DNA from: Candidatus Nitrosocosmicus oleophilus
GTDB lineage: Archaea > Thermoproteota > Nitrososphaeria > Nitrososphaerales > Nitrososphaeraceae
Assembly (NCBI RefSeq): GCF_000802205.1
Contig: NZ_CP012850.1
Coordinates: 1,736,001 to 1,800,000, forward strand
DNA: 64,000 nt
Reading direction: 5' to 3'
Positions within the stretch are counted from its first letter, which is position 1, and each line of letters starts with the position of its first letter. Below, one piece after another: positions 36,430-45,015 of this stretch. The translations under genes and the position numbers were made by a program. The notes beneath the pieces are model-generated. The model did no database searches. It was not told the DNA's origin and saw only the letters and a program-made list of their open reading frames with translations.

Positions 36430-37861
36430 TGGTATATTTAGAACAATCGTAAAGACAATCTCCCCTGTTATCCCTCAAGTTGAGAAACCTAAAAAGAAAA
36501 TTACTCTAACTAATAAACTAATATGGACGGGTATTGCAATGCTTATATACCTAGTAATGGGGCAGGTTCCATTATTTGGAGTAAATGTTGATCCTGCCGC
36601 CGATCCATTGGCATTTGCCAGAGTAATCTTTGCTGCCCAACAGAGAACCTTGTTGGAGCTTGGTATTGGTCCTATTGTTACTGCTGGATTGTTAATGCAG
36701 TTATTGAAAGGTTCGGATATTTTAAAACTAAACTTCAAGGATCCCAATGATAGATCCCTTTTTACATCTGCTACAAAAATAGTAACAATAATTGTAATCG
36801 TTGCAGAAACACTACTGTATGGTGTAAGTGTATATGGCGGTGCCACTCCATCGGGCTACCATCTGGCCGTATTAATAGCGCAGTTGATGGCCGCGTCCAT
36901 CGTGGTCATGTACTTGGATGAACTGGTTCAGAAGGGATGGGGACTTGGCTCTGGGATCAGTATATTCATCATGGCCGGGGTGGCACAAGGGATAATGTGG
37001 AGTATGTTTAATCCCTTACCGGTACCAGGTGGCACTGAGCCTAGTGGCTTGATACCCTTCATGATCACAAGCGGAATGGAGGGTAATATAGGAGACGCTG
37101 TACTCCGTTCGTCACCACCTGCACCTGTTCCAAATATGCCCAGTCTCTTTGGATTTGGGATGACCGCGGGGATATTGCTGCTATTGGTATACGTACAGGG
37201 TATACATGTGGACATACCAATAGTGTCGACGCGGTACCGTGGGTTTACAGCGACGTATCCAATCAAACTGCTTTATACGTCAAACATCCCTGTGATTTTG
37301 GCGTCTGCGCTGTTGGCGAACGCGCTTTTCATAGGGCAAATGCTCTGGGTAAATTACAATCCCAACAACGATAATCCTGCCTTCAACTACATAGCGCAAT
37401 ATGATGCACAATCTCAGAAGCCGACTGGAGGTCTATTCTATTACATAACTGCACCTAGATCCTTTGAGGCTGTCGTAGCGGATCCCGTCAGAGCGGTTGT
37501 ATATGTACTGTTCTTGACCACTATTGTTACCATCTTTGGCCGGCTTTGGGTAGAGCTAGGTGGACTCTCTGCGAAGGCAGCGGCAAAGAACCTATTGGAT
37601 GCGGATGTCCAAGTACCTGGGTTTAGACGGTCGGAAAGTTCGGTGGAATCCCTACTGAACAGATATATCCCGTCTGTGACAATAATAGGAGGAGTAATAA
37701 TCGGGTTATTGGCTTCGGTATCAGATTTATTCAACGTTTTCGGAACTGGAATAGGTTTGTTACTGATGGTAGATATACTTGTGAACTACTATAACTTGTT
37801 GGTCAGAGAACAAGTCGATGTTCATATGCCAAAATTGGCTTCCTTGTTAGGACGCACTTAG
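36410..37861 (+). CDS. secY: Preprotein translocase subunit SecY
   Basis: Pore of the Sec protein-export channel in the cytoplasmic membrane. The 483-residue chain has about ten hydrophobic segments, the plug-region ITAGLLMQLL-like TAGLLMQLLKGSDIL, and YRGFTATYPIKLLYTSNIPVIL, matching archaeal SecY/Sec61alpha. It closes the ribosomal cluster, as usual. The middle of the gene (about 36840-37690) is much richer in G+C than both ends and the surroundings, a change in codon use within one intact frame. Confidence 0.96.
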   Translation: MSSVQNDGIFRTIVKTISPVIPQVEKPKKKITLTNKLIWTGIAMLIYLVMGQVPLFGVNVDPAADPLAFARVIFAAQQRTLLELGIGPIVTAGLLMQLLKGSDILKLNFKDPNDRSLFTSATKIVTIIVIVAETLLYGVSVYGGATPSGYHLAVLIAQLMAASIVVMYLDELVQKGWGLGSGISIFIMAGVAQGIMWSMFNPLPVPGGTEPSGLIPFMITSGMEGNIGDAVLRSSPPAPVPNMPSLFGFGMTAGILLLLVYVQGIHVDIPIVSTRYRGFTATYPIKLLYTSNIPVILASALLANALFIGQMLWVNYNPNNDNPAFNYIAQYDAQSQKPTGGLFYYITAPRSFEAVVADPVRAVVYVLFLTTIVTIFGRLWVELGGLSAKAAAKNLLDADVQVPGFRRSESSVESLLNRYIPSVTIIGGVIIGLLASVSDLFNVFGTGIGLLLMVDILVNYYNLLVREQVDVHMPKLASLLGRT

Positions 37862-38006
37862 AGAATCAAGTCACATGATAATGATTTCAAATCAAAATCA
37901 TTATCATACCATTTATTTTCAAATTTTAATACAATGCACTTTATTCAAACTGGTATTGTCAATTATAAAGCTAAAAATAAAGGATTTATTTTCTAAATAG
38001 AATTAT

Positions 38007-38582
38007 ATGACTAAACGCGTTATGATAGTTGGTATTCCAGGTGTAGGAAAATCTACTGTTATAACAAATGTATTTAATTTACTCTCTCAAGAGGGTATCG
38101 ACACAAAAATCGCCGAATTTGGAAAGATTATGTTCGAACAAGCAAAACTCTTATCGATAAACAATCGCGACCAGCTGAGGAAGTTATCGATCGAACAGCA
38201 AAGGTCTTTACAAGAAATGACTGCGAACTATATTAATTCGCTAGGTAATGATGTTGTAATTATCGACACTCACTTATTTATCAGGACTGAACAAGGCTAT
38301 TATCCGGGTATTCCGCTAAAACTATTAACCATAATAAATCCGTCCCACTTGATTCTAATCACAGCAAAATCCGAAGAGATTCATAAAAGAAGGACTGATG
38401 ATAATAGCCGACAGAGAGACTTGATTTCCATTGACCGTATTAGCGATGATTTAAGACTATCTGAGAGTATGATATCTTCAAGTTCGATAATATCCGGTTG
38501 CCCTTTCTATATTATACAAAATAATACAGATGAGATTGAAAAGGCTACTGATGATATTCGTAAGGTCATATTAGGCAAATGA
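38007..38582 (+). CDS. adkA: Archaeal-type adenylate kinase
   Basis: Phosphorylates AMP to ADP. The 191-residue protein begins with the P-loop VGIPGVGKSTVI (about 8-19) and has the archaeal adkA segments IDTHLFIRTEQGYYPGIP and RRTDDNSRQRD (lid arginines). It follows secY by 145 bases, a conserved archaeal neighbourhood. It differs from the bacterial Adk family, which has a longer lid. Confidence 0.93.
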   Translation: MTKRVMIVGIPGVGKSTVITNVFNLLSQEGIDTKIAEFGKIMFEQAKLLSINNRDQLRKLSIEQQRSLQEMTANYINSLGNDVVIIDTHLFIRTEQGYYPGIPLKLLTIINPSHLILITAKSEEIHKRRTDDNSRQRDLISIDRISDDLRLSESMISSSSIISGCPFYIIQNNTDEIEKATDDIRKVILGK

Positions 38583-38604
38583 TAGAAGAAAAATCATTGA
38601 TAGC

Positions 38605-38614
38605 TTTATATATA
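38605..38614 (+). promoter_or_regulatory. Candidate TATA box for cmk
   Basis: TTTATATATA lies in the 64-base gap between adkA and cmk. A transcript would begin near 38632-38640, close to the GTG at 38647 and the ATG at 38656, so a nearly leaderless message is expected. Confidence 0.55.
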
Positions 38615-38646
38615 CATAGGTCACTATTGACCAAAATCTAGTTCTA

Positions 38647-39279
38647 GTGTTAAAAATGGGATCGAATCAAATTAAGGATATTAAGAAAGGTGAAGACCAT
38701 GCGGATCGCAGGATGAGTATTGTAATTTCTGGATGGCCCGCCGTAGGAAAGACTACGATTGCTGAAAATCTAGCAAAGGATTTTAATCTAAAACTGTGGA
38801 ACGGTGGAGACATATTAAAGATGATGGCCTATGAACGTGGCTACTCATCATCACTCAATCATGATTGGTGGGATACAGAAGAGGCAGCTAGATTTATGAA
38901 TGAGCGTAACAATAATCCAAACTTTGACAGAGAGGTGGATGATCGTTTGATAGAGCTTGTCAAAGAGGGAAACGTCGTCATTACTAGTTATACGTTACCA
39001 TGGATCTCAGACGCAACAATAAATTTTTGGCTGCAGGGTTCTGTAGATAATAGATCAAAACGGATGTCAATGAGAGACAAAATAGATATCAATATAGCCA
39101 AGAAAATAGTACAACGACGCGATGTTGAAAATAAGTTAATTTACCAAAAACTTTATCAGTTCGAATTTGGGGAAAAGCTTGATGTATTCGACTTTGCCAT
39201 GAATACTGATATATTGTCATTAGAATCTTTAATTATTATTTCAAAAAACATAGTAGAGAATGTAATAAGTTCATCTTGA
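38647..39279 (+). CDS. cmk: Cytidylate kinase, archaeal type
   Basis: Phosphorylates CMP and dCMP. The P-loop is ISGWPAVGKTTIAENLA (about 27-43), and SVDNRSKRMSMRDKI with YQFEFGEKLDVFDF follow the archaeal Cmk pattern. The 210-residue chain includes a hydrophilic N-terminal stretch; the ATG at 38656 is an equally likely start. It sits between adkA and cbf5, as in many archaea. Confidence 0.85.
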   Translation: MLKMGSNQIKDIKKGEDHADRRMSIVISGWPAVGKTTIAENLAKDFNLKLWNGGDILKMMAYERGYSSSLNHDWWDTEEAARFMNERNNNPNFDREVDDRLIELVKEGNVVITSYTLPWISDATINFWLQGSVDNRSKRMSMRDKIDINIAKKIVQRRDVENKLIYQKLYQFEFGEKLDVFDFAMNTDILSLESLIIISKNIVENVISSS

Positions 39280-39310
39280 ATAGCATGGAATTTAAAGGTA
39301 ACGAAAATTC

Positions 39311-40360
39311 ATGGAATTTAACCTCCCTCAATTAAATAAACTAGTAAAAATAAATGATGGGACGTCCGATGAGAAATTTGGATACTATCCTAATAATAGA
39401 CCTATTGCACAATTATTAAGTTATGGTCTGATTTTGTTGGATAAACCACCAGGCACTACAAGTCACGAAATTGTTTCATACGTTAAGAAAATACTTGGAT
39501 TGGAAAAAGCTGGTCATAGCGGTACTTTGGATCCAGGGACAACCGGATTACTACCTATCGGTTTAGATGAAGGAACAAAAATAGTTCCAGTACTACTCAT
39601 GGGGCCAAAGGAATATGTTGCCCTGGCTAGACTTCATAGCCACGTTTCCAGTGAAAAACTGGTTCAAGTATTGAAGGAATTTACTGGTCCTATCTATCAA
39701 AAGCCACCCCAAAGATCTTCTGTAAAACGTCAAACGCGTATTAGGACTATTTACGAATTGGAATTAGAAGATCAATTTGATCGATTGTTATTGTTAAGAA
39801 CATTATGTGAGTCTGGAACATACATTCGTAAGCTGATATATGATATAGGAGAAGTTCTTGAAGTTGGTGCCTCAATGATAGAGTTACGGAGGACTAAGGT
39901 TTGCAATTTTGTAGATGAAACCGACTTTGTTAGACTACATGATCTGGTAGATGCATTTCAGTTGCATAAAGAATCTGGCAATGAAGAGAAACTTCGAAGA
40001 ATAATACTTCCAATTGAAATGGCTATGACTCATATTCCAGCAATAACTATTAGAGATACTGCAATTGATGCTCTATGCCATGGCGCACAGTTAGCGCTTC
40101 CAGGCATAGTGTCTATTCCTCAAAATCTAAAAAAGGGCGATTTAGTAGGTATCTATTCACTAAAAGGAGAAATCGTTGGACTGGGTATTTCTGTATTAGA
40201 CTTTGATGAATTTCTTAGTAAAAAGAAGGGGATTTGCTTCCAAATAAAGAGGATCGTTATGAAACCAAACACGTATCCCAAATTTTGGTCAACATCCGAC
40301 ACTAATGCGAGCTCAACCACCTCTAATGACACAAGTAGTGATGAATCGATCTTCACTTAA
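39311..40360 (+). CDS. cbf5: tRNA/rRNA pseudouridine synthase Cbf5 (TruB family)
   Basis: Catalytic subunit of H/ACA ribonucleoproteins, which isomerise uridines in rRNA and tRNA. The catalytic Asp is in AGHSGTLDPGTTGLLP (about 75-90), preceded by LILLDKPPGTTSHEIV. A C-terminal PUA domain follows (AQLALPGIVSIPQNLKKGDLV), then a Ser/Thr/Asn-rich tail. The 349-residue length fits archaeal Cbf5. It follows cmk by 31 bases. Confidence 0.95.
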   Translation: MEFNLPQLNKLVKINDGTSDEKFGYYPNNRPIAQLLSYGLILLDKPPGTTSHEIVSYVKKILGLEKAGHSGTLDPGTTGLLPIGLDEGTKIVPVLLMGPKEYVALARLHSHVSSEKLVQVLKEFTGPIYQKPPQRSSVKRQTRIRTIYELELEDQFDRLLLLRTLCESGTYIRKLIYDIGEVLEVGASMIELRRTKVCNFVDETDFVRLHDLVDAFQLHKESGNEEKLRRIILPIEMAMTHIPAITIRDTAIDALCHGAQLALPGIVSIPQNLKKGDLVGIYSLKGEIVGLGISVLDFDEFLSKKKGICFQIKRIVMKPNTYPKFWSTSDTNASSTTSNDTSSDESIFT

Positions 40361-40440
40361 TTTTGAATTTCTGACCTGACTATAGCCTGTGATTGTCAAG
40401 CAATTTTAGCCTAGGCACATCGGTCAGAATCTATATATTT

Positions 40441-40599
40441 TTAAATAGTCTCTCCGAATCCTGGATTTGTTTTATCTAGCATTGATATCTTTCTTGCGAG
40501 ATTTTCCATAGTACCGGGCAGATGACAATTACACATGCATTCATCACATTCTATGTGTTTTAAATTCTTGCAAGAGTTTGAAAGTTGTAATTTTTCCAT
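40441..40599 (-). CDS. Cys-rich mini-protein (52 aa), possible zinc knuckle
   Basis: An ATG at 40599 (minus strand) opens 52 codons to a TAA at 40441-40443. The product MEKLQLSNSCKNL... carries a dense cysteine/histidine cluster, HIECDECMCNCHLPG, followed by a helix (TMENLARKISMLD). Four Cys within eight residues plus His suggest metal binding. It is divergent from priL, with 68 bases between the starts. No family is recognised; the call rests on the ordered motif and a plausible divergent promoter. Confidence 0.5.
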   Translation of the reverse strand: MEKLQLSNSCKNLKHIECDECMCNCHLPGTMENLARKISMLDKTNPGFGETI

Positions 40600-40667
40600 A
40601 TACCTATCTTTTGATAACGTGTTCTAAATTTAATTGTTTAATCCATAGAAAATTTTATTTAATTTTG

Positions 40668-41744
40668 ATGTGTTATATCACTAAGTACAATTTGGTGGTG
40701 AAATTTGGTAATAAGGATCTGGCTAAATATCCTTTCTTAAAAGAAGCATTTTCGTATATCACTAAATATGATTTTAAACTCGAGGATCTGAATAATAGAG
40801 ATTATCTCCATCTCATAGAGAAGGCTAATAAAAAAATAGAGCAATATTTGTTTTTTGGAAGGAATGAATATCAAATTAATTACAGCAAAACACATGAAAC
40901 GATAGTACAGGAAGAGGTTATCTTATTCCTTATCTCATTGTTATTTGTCAAATCTATTTCAATCGACGCAGTGACTAAAAAATTTGCTTTATTGGAATCA
41001 ATGAGATTTGAAAAGTATCTTATTTCTGATTTGAATACATCGAACCGAGATGACAAAACTATCAAACTGATACTTTACAAGATTTTTGAGGATTTATTTA
41101 ATACTAAAATCTTGTTAGAAGAAAATGTTTATAACTTTTACAAAATCCGAATATCTGATTATTTGGATCACCCAATTGCATTCCAGGAGAAAGAATGGAA
41201 TCTAGTTAATAGAACTATTCACAATGGATTTGTGTATTTGGACGGAAATGAAATAGTAAGGTTATTCAGAAATGAACTTTATTTACTAATAATTGACAGG
41301 ATCAAGAAGATGAATATTGACAAGGTCCCAGATACCATAATGGCGATTTCAAAATCTATCAAAATTCAGTGGGAACAAATGCACCCGTTACCCAATCCCA
41401 CTGTTTATAAAGCGGTTACTCCTCCTTGCATTCAGCATATATATGATCAAATCCGTAAAGGTGAGAATTTGCCACATCCTGCAAGATTGCTTTTGGGCAC
41501 ATTTCTAATTTATTCCAATAAGACTCTGGAGGAGATGTTAGAACTTTTCAAACGATTACCCGATTTCGATGAAAAAATTACAAGATATCAATTGGAACAT
41601 CTTGCAGGAAAAAAAGGTGGTTCTAAAAAATATTATGTTCCCTCTTGTGAAAAGATCAAACTAGAAAATTTATGCTATGAGACAAAAGTATGTCATGGAA
41701 TTAGCAATCCTATTCAGCTTGTAAGAAAGAAATCGAAAATCTAG
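40668..41744 (+). CDS. priL: DNA primase large subunit PriL (4Fe-4S)
   Basis: Regulatory subunit of archaeal/eukaryotic primase. The C-terminal domain has the four expected iron-sulfur cysteines in PPCIQHIYD, PSCEKIKLENLCYE and VCHG, and the helical N-terminal half (FLISLLFVKSISIDAVTKKF) fits. The frame is open from 40578, but the extra 30 residues are poorly matched and would overlap the divergent Cys-rich gene, so I start at the ATG at 40668. It is two bases upstream of priS. Confidence 0.88.
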   Translation: MCYITKYNLVVKFGNKDLAKYPFLKEAFSYITKYDFKLEDLNNRDYLHLIEKANKKIEQYLFFGRNEYQINYSKTHETIVQEEVILFLISLLFVKSISIDAVTKKFALLESMRFEKYLISDLNTSNRDDKTIKLILYKIFEDLFNTKILLEENVYNFYKIRISDYLDHPIAFQEKEWNLVNRTIHNGFVYLDGNEIVRLFRNELYLLIIDRIKKMNIDKVPDTIMAISKSIKIQWEQMHPLPNPTVYKAVTPPCIQHIYDQIRKGENLPHPARLLLGTFLIYSNKTLEEMLELFKRLPDFDEKITRYQLEHLAGKKGGSKKYYVPSCEKIKLENLCYETKVCHGISNPIQLVRKKSKI

Positions 41745-41745
41745 A

Positions 41746-42972
41746 ATGTCAGATGCGCTATCTTTTGATTCAAATGATTCCATCAAAAAGGACAAGAATA
41801 AACCCAAATACCAAAATGCCGAGCCGGACGATAAGAACAAGAATTGGCTTGAAGAAATATTTAGGAGATATTACTTTTATCATTACTCACAACTTGAAGT
41901 GGGTGAGTTGATAAATGAACATGAATTTGGATTTAGACTTTTTGACGGAAAAATCCATAGACATTTATCCTTTAACGATAAGAAAGAGTTGTACGCATAT
42001 ATTATAAAATTTTCTCCTTCCGACATCTTTATTTCCTCTGCCAGGTATCAAAATCCGAAGGCGGAAATCGATCAAAAAGGTTGGAATGGGTCTGACCTTA
42101 TATTTGATATTGATGGAAAGGATCTTCATTTAGAGTGTGCTCAAAGTCATAACTTAGTTTTATGTAAGGATTGTAACCTTATTTCTAAAGGCATCGTCTC
42201 CACATGTGAAGGCTGCAAAAGTAGTCGATTGCAAATTATCGATATGCCGTGCACCAGGTGTATCAAATCTTTAAACGGGGAAGTCAAAAAGATAACAGAG
42301 ATACTTTGTGATGATTTTGGCATTGATAAAGAATATATATTTGTATACTTTTCGGGTAACAACGGATATCACATTCACGTTGTCGATAAGATTTTTTATG
42401 GTGCATCTGCTCAGAAAAGAAACGCTTTTGCACAATATTTGATGTGCAAAGGTTATATGATTGAGAATTTGGGTATTAGAAAAAACACCGAAGGCGTACT
42501 TATTCCGATGCAAAATAAGATTCTATATAACCAGGGCTGGAGGAAAAGAATTTTTGAATCCATGCATTTACCCATTCAGAATCATAGGATTGATGATAAG
42601 TTTGTCAAGAAATACCATCGCATGCAGGATGTAAATAGTAACAATATAAGTGACATTATTAGTACTCATATTTTTGACCTATCTGCAAAAATCGATCCTA
42701 ATGTCACTATGGACATTCATCGAATATTCAGACTCGCCGGCTCCATTAACAGTAAGAGTGGGTTGATCAAAGCTTTTTGCAAAGACTTGGATTCATTCAA
42801 TCCATTTGCGGATGCATGCTTAATCGGAGATTCTAGCGTTGAAATAGAATCTAAATTAAATGTCAAAATATCGTTGAAAGGTAAGCAATTTAGCATAAAA
42901 ACTGGAACAAATAGTCTTCCAGAGTACGCAGCTGCTTATGTGGTTTGTAAAGGCATTGGAGATATTCAATAA
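41746..42972 (+). CDS. priS: DNA primase small (catalytic) subunit PriS
   Basis: Synthesises RNA/DNA primers. The metal-binding acidic motif is LIFDIDGKDL (about 118-127), the zinc module is CKDCNLISKG with CEGCKSS (about 139-160), and the nucleotide-binding YFSGNNGYHIHV follows (about 203-214). The 408-residue length is typical. It is coupled to priL (two-base gap), so both subunits of the heterodimer are made together. Confidence 0.95.
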   Translation: MSDALSFDSNDSIKKDKNKPKYQNAEPDDKNKNWLEEIFRRYYFYHYSQLEVGELINEHEFGFRLFDGKIHRHLSFNDKKELYAYIIKFSPSDIFISSARYQNPKAEIDQKGWNGSDLIFDIDGKDLHLECAQSHNLVLCKDCNLISKGIVSTCEGCKSSRLQIIDMPCTRCIKSLNGEVKKITEILCDDFGIDKEYIFVYFSGNNGYHIHVVDKIFYGASAQKRNAFAQYLMCKGYMIENLGIRKNTEGVLIPMQNKILYNQGWRKRIFESMHLPIQNHRIDDKFVKKYHRMQDVNSNNISDIISTHIFDLSAKIDPNVTMDIHRIFRLAGSINSKSGLIKAFCKDLDSFNPFADACLIGDSSVEIESKLNVKISLKGKQFSIKTGTNSLPEYAAAYVVCKGIGDIQ

Positions 42973-43008
42973 TAGGCAGAGTATTAAATCTTAAAGCACA
43001 TGTTATGA

Positions 43009-43386
43009 GTGATGGACCAAGGATCAGACGTTGAACCTCCTGAAGAATACTGGGTCATTGCATTTTTTAAATCATATTCAAAAAATAAAACATATTACAG
43101 GCAATTCATGGCTGCTGGCTTTTATGAAGCTTTTGATACTGTGATGACTTTTTCTGAAAAAACATCTTGCCAAATTCTATGGTACAAAGAGAAACGAAAG
43201 TGTGATTCAAAATTCACAAAACTAGGCATACCTTTATTGGAGAGCTTTTGTACTTTTTGCAATAAAGAATTTAATAATATTGAGCCAATAAAGTGTAATT
43301 ATGAAAAAAATGATTTCAGTTGCAAGTCTGAATTTTGTTCTCTAGATTGTAAGCAGGAACATTTTTACTTTAAACACATTAGATGA
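43009..43386 (+). CDS. Cys-rich protein of unknown function (125 aa)
   Basis: Not recognised. The N-terminal half has aromatic residues and the C-terminal half holds ordered cysteines: FCTFCNKEF, CNYEKNDFSC, EFCSLDCKQEHFYFKH. This looks like one or two treble-clef or MYND-like zinc modules. The first codon is GTG with an ATG next (43012). It lies 36 bases behind priS and may share its transcript, so a role with primase or replication is possible but not shown. Confidence 0.65.
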   Translation: MMDQGSDVEPPEEYWVIAFFKSYSKNKTYYRQFMAAGFYEAFDTVMTFSEKTSCQILWYKEKRKCDSKFTKLGIPLLESFCTFCNKEFNNIEPIKCNYEKNDFSCKSEFCSLDCKQEHFYFKHIR

Positions 43387-43401
43387 CTATTTTGATTTTT
43401 T

Positions 43402-43827
43402 TTATGATCGGGTTGCTTTTCTTACAATTTCTAAGTATCTATTGACCATATCCGGATCAATTACCCCTTGAACCACAGAGGGAACGCCAGATTCCAAAAC
43501 TATATCCATTGCTACTGCACTGTATGGGATATCAAATTCCTCAATCTCTTGTGAATCTTGAGTTTCATAAATTTGTTCATCGATTTTTCCAATCATCTTG
43601 AATGCCAAAATCTTGTCAATCTTACGCATACCGGATCCTCCCCCCCTGCCTCCAGCTGATCCGCTCGATTCTTTAACCATCAAAACAAATATTGTATTTT
43701 CTCTCCTATTACTATCATCTGTGATGTTCAAATTAATTTCCTGAGATGAAACTATTAATTTCCGCCTTGGATTTTGCAGTATGGGTGATATTTTAAAGAT
43801 CATGCGATTAAGAGAATGCATTGTCAT
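43402..43827 (-). CDS. Protein of unknown function with Gly-rich linker (about 141 aa)
   Basis: Not recognised. The first ~45 residues look beta-rich (MIFKISPILQ... IFVLMVK), a short Ser/Gly linker (GSAGGRGGGSG) follows, then a domain with FKMIGKIDEQIY and ending VIDPDMVNRYLEIVRK. The frame continues to 44133, but that extension overlaps mtnA antisense; I start at the ATG at 43827 and note a second ATG at 43821. It diverges from mtnA across 67 bases. Confidence 0.6.
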   Translation of the reverse strand: MTMHSLNRMIFKISPILQNPRRKLIVSSQEINLNITDDSNRRENTIFVLMVKESSGSAGGRGGGSGMRKIDKILAFKMIGKIDEQIYETQDSQEIEEFDIPYSAVAMDIVLESGVPSVVQGVIDPDMVNRYLEIVRKATRS

Positions 43828-43894
43828 AAAAATATTTATTGTATCTTTTATGCTGGTAGAAATAAATAATGAATAGAAATGTAATTTATCAATT

Positions 43895-44962
43895 ATGGCT
43901 AAGCCTAACGACGGGAAATATCTTACTACAATCGCTTGGGAAAATGATGGTGTGAAATTGATTGACCAAACTAAATTACCTGAATCGCTAGAGTACATAA
44001 TCTGTAAGAACCATCTGGACATCGCTGATGCAATAAAGAAGTTGGCAATCCGGGGCGCACCTGCTATTGGCGTTGCTGCTGCTATGGGGCTGGCCCTATG
44101 TGCTAACAATAGCACCTGCAGTAATAAGGTCAAGATGATGGAAGAGTTAGAACTTGCCTACGATGTTTTGCTCAAAACCAGACCCACTGCGATTAACCTA
44201 AAATGGGGATTAGACAGAGTATTTGAGGAAGCAAAGAAATACGATGAAGTGGACGATATCAGGAAACATGTAATTCTTCAAGCAATCAAAATGTCTCATG
44301 ATGATGTTACAACCAACAAGCTGTTGGGGAGATTTGGCTCAGATTTGATCAATGATGGGGAAGTAGTAATGACTCATTGTAACGCTGGAGCATTGGCTAC
44401 TGTTTCATATGGAACAGCCCTAGGTGTAATAAGGTCAGTAATGGAGTCAGGGAAAAAGATCAGTGTTATTGCAACAGAGACCCGGCCTGTAATGCAAGGA
44501 TCAAGACTTACTGCATTTGAGCTTGTACATGATGGTATCGACGTTAGTTTAATTCCAGATACCGCGGTTGGTTATCTAATGGCAAATAAGATGATTGATA
44601 AAGTGGTGGTGGGAGCTGATCGAATACTAAAATCGGGCCATGTTTTTAATAAGATAGGTACTTATCAGGTGGCTTTACTTGCAAAAGCTCATAATATCCC
44701 GTTTTATGTTGCCGCACCATTGTCAACTTTTGATATGCATAATAACGAAGAAGATATCGTTATTGAAGAGCGTTCCGTCGATGAAGTAGTAAGAATAGGC
44801 GAAAAAAGAATAGCACCAACAGGGGTAAGGATTTTTAATCCTGCTTTTGATGTAACCTCTCCAGAGCTGATTGCTGGGATAATCACGGAGAAGGGTGTGA
44901 TATATCCACCATTTGAATCAAACCTGAAGCCACTGTTTGAGTCGACAAATAATAAGGTCTGA
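43895..44962 (+). CDS. mtnA: S-methyl-5-thioribose-1-phosphate isomerase (MtnA family)
   Basis: Isomerase of methionine salvage, in the eIF2B-like superfamily. The 355-residue product has KLAIRGAPAIGVAAAMGLAL (about 48-67), the catalytic cysteine in THCNAGALATVSYGTALG (about 165-182), ETRPVMQGSRLTA and the catalytic Asp in VVGADRI, then IPFYVAAPLSTFD. These match MtnA better than ribose-1,5-bisphosphate isomerase, but the two are related. It stands alone on the plus strand. Confidence 0.88.
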   Translation: MAKPNDGKYLTTIAWENDGVKLIDQTKLPESLEYIICKNHLDIADAIKKLAIRGAPAIGVAAAMGLALCANNSTCSNKVKMMEELELAYDVLLKTRPTAINLKWGLDRVFEEAKKYDEVDDIRKHVILQAIKMSHDDVTTNKLLGRFGSDLINDGEVVMTHCNAGALATVSYGTALGVIRSVMESGKKISVIATETRPVMQGSRLTAFELVHDGIDVSLIPDTAVGYLMANKMIDKVVVGADRILKSGHVFNKIGTYQVALLAKAHNIPFYVAAPLSTFDMHNNEEDIVIEERSVDEVVRIGEKRIAPTGVRIFNPAFDVTSPELIAGIITEKGVIYPPFESNLKPLFESTNNKV

Positions 44963-44984
44963 CCTTAAAGGACCAATCAAAAAA

Positions 44985-44994
44985 ATTTAAAAAG
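44985..44994 (+). promoter_or_regulatory. Candidate TATA box for the MIP18-PqqD gene
   Basis: ATTTAAAAAG is centred 27 bases before the GTG start at 45016, the spacing expected for a leaderless archaeal transcript. It supports choosing the GTG start. Confidence 0.6.
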
Positions 44995-45015
44995 CGGTTG
45001 ACTACACATTGAATA

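Noticed and set aside
40578-40667. 30-residue extension of PriL
   Set aside because: It is hydrophobic and Cys-containing without similarity to PriL, and it overlaps the divergent Cys-rich mini-gene.
43828-44133. N-terminal extension of the minus-strand gene ending at 43402
   Set aside because: The extra ~100 residues lie antisense to the start of mtnA and read as its shadow; the ATG at 43827 fits the spacing of a divergent pair.
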